Shown one piece after another: positions 6,745 through 7,741 of a stretch of 7,741 nt of DNA; position 1 is the stretch's first letter; every line of letters starts with the position of its first letter. Under the pieces are notes generated by a model. That model was not told the origin of the DNA. It made no database searches and saw only the letters and a program-made list of their open reading frames with translations. Origin of the DNA: Coriobacteriales bacterium (GTDB lineage Bacteria; Actinomycetota; Coriobacteriia; Coriobacteriales; UBA8131); NCBI GenBank assembly GCA_031261765.1, contig JAISJA010000099.1, forward strand, positions 1 through 7,741, written 5' to 3'. A program made the translations under genes and the position numbers.

Positions 6745-6867
6745 TTAAAAGGGTGGGACATATCTATTTAGAACCGGGGCCCCGGCTCGCGCTACTGCTG
6801 GGCAAAGGGCGCCCGAGCATACGCGCTCGCACCCAGAACCCAAATAGATATGTCCCACCCTTTTTAA
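6745..6867. repeat. 123-bp inverted-repeat element B (MITE-like; probable bidirectional terminator)
   Basis: A perfect 23-bp inverted repeat pairs 6747-6769 (AAAAGGGTGGGACATATC then TATTT) with 6842-6864, and the ends run on as TTAAAA...TTTTTAA, so TA dinucleotides flank both sides. The interior (6770-6841) is G+C rich and itself folds: GAACCGGGG/CCCCGGCTC at 6771-6788 is a near-palindrome, and CTGGGC/GCCCGAG-type complementarity surrounds an AAAGGG loop near 6804-6809. The element lies between convergent genes, and each strand ends in a T-run after a long stem, as expected of a two-way intrinsic terminator. Size, perfect ends and possible TA duplication also fit a mariner/IS630-type MITE. 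It is related to element A at 1497-1667. Confidence 0.75.
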
Positions 6868-6890
6868 GCAATGCGGAAACCGTTATGGGG

Positions 6891-7741
6891 CTATTCGGCT
6901 ACGCGACGAAGGTCCACCAGTATCATGACGTTACGTTTTTCTATGCTGTTTACAGCCGCTTTGTACAACAGCACGTAGCCACCTATGCCAACGATTAGCC
7001 AAAACGCGCCAAGCGCGCAATTAAGTACGAACGGCACGATGCCCACGAATTGCAATATGCATAATATACCTACCGTGATGTATGGCACACCAGACAAAAC
7101 AATGAGCCCGAGCGTGTAGAATATCCTGCCATTACTGCCCACAGACGTGCCACCGCCAGACGCGAGCGGGTTCCTTGCGCTAGCTATGCGGCATACCTTA
7201 CGCGCGTTAGCGAGCAGTGCCAGGCCTACGCATAGAAGGGCCATGGCCACCGTGCCGCCAAGCGCGGCCGGCAAGAACAATATCGCGTTATTAGCAATAG
7301 CAACGCCACACGCTATTATGATAGCAAGTGGTAACAATATATATAGATGGAAACGTGAACGCCCGGCACATTCGTCTTTGGCGCTAACGCCTGCTATAAA
7401 GTGGAACGTCAATGCCACGCCGTCATATGAGAACGAGTATTCCAGCATGGGCGCCACGAACAAAAATACGAGCATCCACACTATTAGGTACCCATAGACT
7501 ATATGCAACGCCGCCGAGTTCTGCATGGCACCCATTATGATGAAGAACACTATGACTATGGGCAGCATTATGACGCTCTTAAGTATACGGTTGTCGCTTC
7601 TGAAAGACGCGATGAACCGCGCGAATATAGCACTCGCTGGATTGGATTTAACGCGCCCGTACATACCAAGCCCGCGCACCGACGATACTGCCGAGCTCTC
7701 ATGGAAGTTCTCTATGTTACGTTTTAGCGAAAACGACCAAA
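6891..7741 (-). CDS. ABC-2-like export permease, C-terminal part (5' end beyond right edge)
   Basis: 282 residues are visible. The frame stays open to the right edge, and the GTG at 7679 and the ATG at 7664 lack ribosome-binding sites, so the gene very probably begins outside the window. At least six hydrophobic helices follow a cytoplasmic segment. Features recall C-terminal halves of the roughly 500-residue actinobacterial ABC-2-like exporter permeases: an NPASAIFARFIASFRSDNR stretch before the first visible helix, SYDGVALTFHFIAGVSAKD then GRS after the second, and NPLASGGGTSVGSNG before the last helix pair. Such proteins form the membrane channel of ATP-driven exporters. The ATPase partner would be expected upstream, outside the window. 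The substrate is unknown. The family call is from pattern memory and moderately sure; a multi-pass inner-membrane protein is certain. Confidence 0.6.
   Translation of the reverse strand, partial: WSFSLKRNIENFHESSAVSSVRGLGMYGRVKSNPASAIFARFIASFRSDNRILKSVIMLPIVIVFFIIMGAMQNSAALHIVYGYLIVWMLVFLFVAPMLEYSFSYDGVALTFHFIAGVSAKDECAGRSRFHLYILLPLAIIIACGVAIANNAILFLPAALGGTVAMALLCVGLALLANARKVCRIASARNPLASGGGTSVGSNGRIFYTLGLIVLSGVPYITVGILCILQFVGIVPFVLNCALGAFWLIVGIGGYVLLYKAAVNSIEKRNVMILVDLRRVAE

Noticed and set aside
6891..7679. GTG at 7679 as the true start of the permease gene
   Set aside because: The frame remains open for 20 more codons to the edge with coding-like content (SLKRNIENFHESS), and there is no ribosome-binding site before the GTG, so the gene is treated as 5'-partial.
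7147..7727. Plus-strand ORFs of 116 and 74 residues at the right end
   Set aside because: They lie antisense to the permease frame, which has clear membrane helices and continues open to the edge.

Overview
The window suggests an actinobacterium, most likely a host-associated member of the Coriobacteriia. This rests on memory of protein families, not on a search: an actinobacterial-style ABC-2-like permease, a wall-anchored X-Pro peptidase with a P-x-T-G type sorting signal, and a UvrB of actinobacterial flavour. Base composition is near 50% GC by eye, and the uvrB gene uses AUA for almost every isoleucine, which is unusual for a genome of this composition.

Layout. (1) Bases 1-1468, minus strand: the N-terminal 489 codons of uvrB, running off the left edge, with a TATAAT box placed so that transcription would begin at the start codon itself (leaderless mRNA). 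(2) Bases 1469-1663: an intergenic gap filled by a degraded palindromic element (A) that carries a second, unrelated-looking palindromic element inside it (ATTCCC-N8-GGGAAT type). (3) Bases 1664-3359, minus strand: two tandem paralogous integral membrane genes 4 bp apart. Both carry a CmpB-like ('putative ABC-transporter type IV') domain, and the upstream copy has an additional four-helix N-terminal domain. (4) Bases 3504-6368, minus strand: a secreted, probably cell-wall-anchored Xaa-Pro dipeptidyl-peptidase (S15 family) with signal peptide, catalytic triad, PepX C-terminal beta-sandwich, Gly-rich spacer, TPTTG sorting motif, membrane helix and basic tail. (5) Bases 6369-6552: a divergent promoter region. 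(6) Bases 6553-6720, plus strand: a 55-residue protein with one C-terminal membrane helix. (7) Bases 6745-6867: a 123-bp element (B) with perfect 23-bp inverted ends, related to element A, lying at the convergent junction. (8) Bases 6891-7741, minus strand: the C-terminal 282 residues of an ABC-2-like export permease that enters from the right edge.

The genes do not form one pathway. DNA repair (uvrB), two small membrane proteins of unknown substrate, an extracellular proline-specific peptidase and an exporter subunit lie side by side. The peptidase implies use of proline-rich peptides outside the cell. The most unusual points are the family relation between the two palindromic elements with a nested insertion in one, the AUA preference, the leaderless uvrB signal, and the tandem CmpB-like pair. 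I see no complete novel defence or mobile system here.
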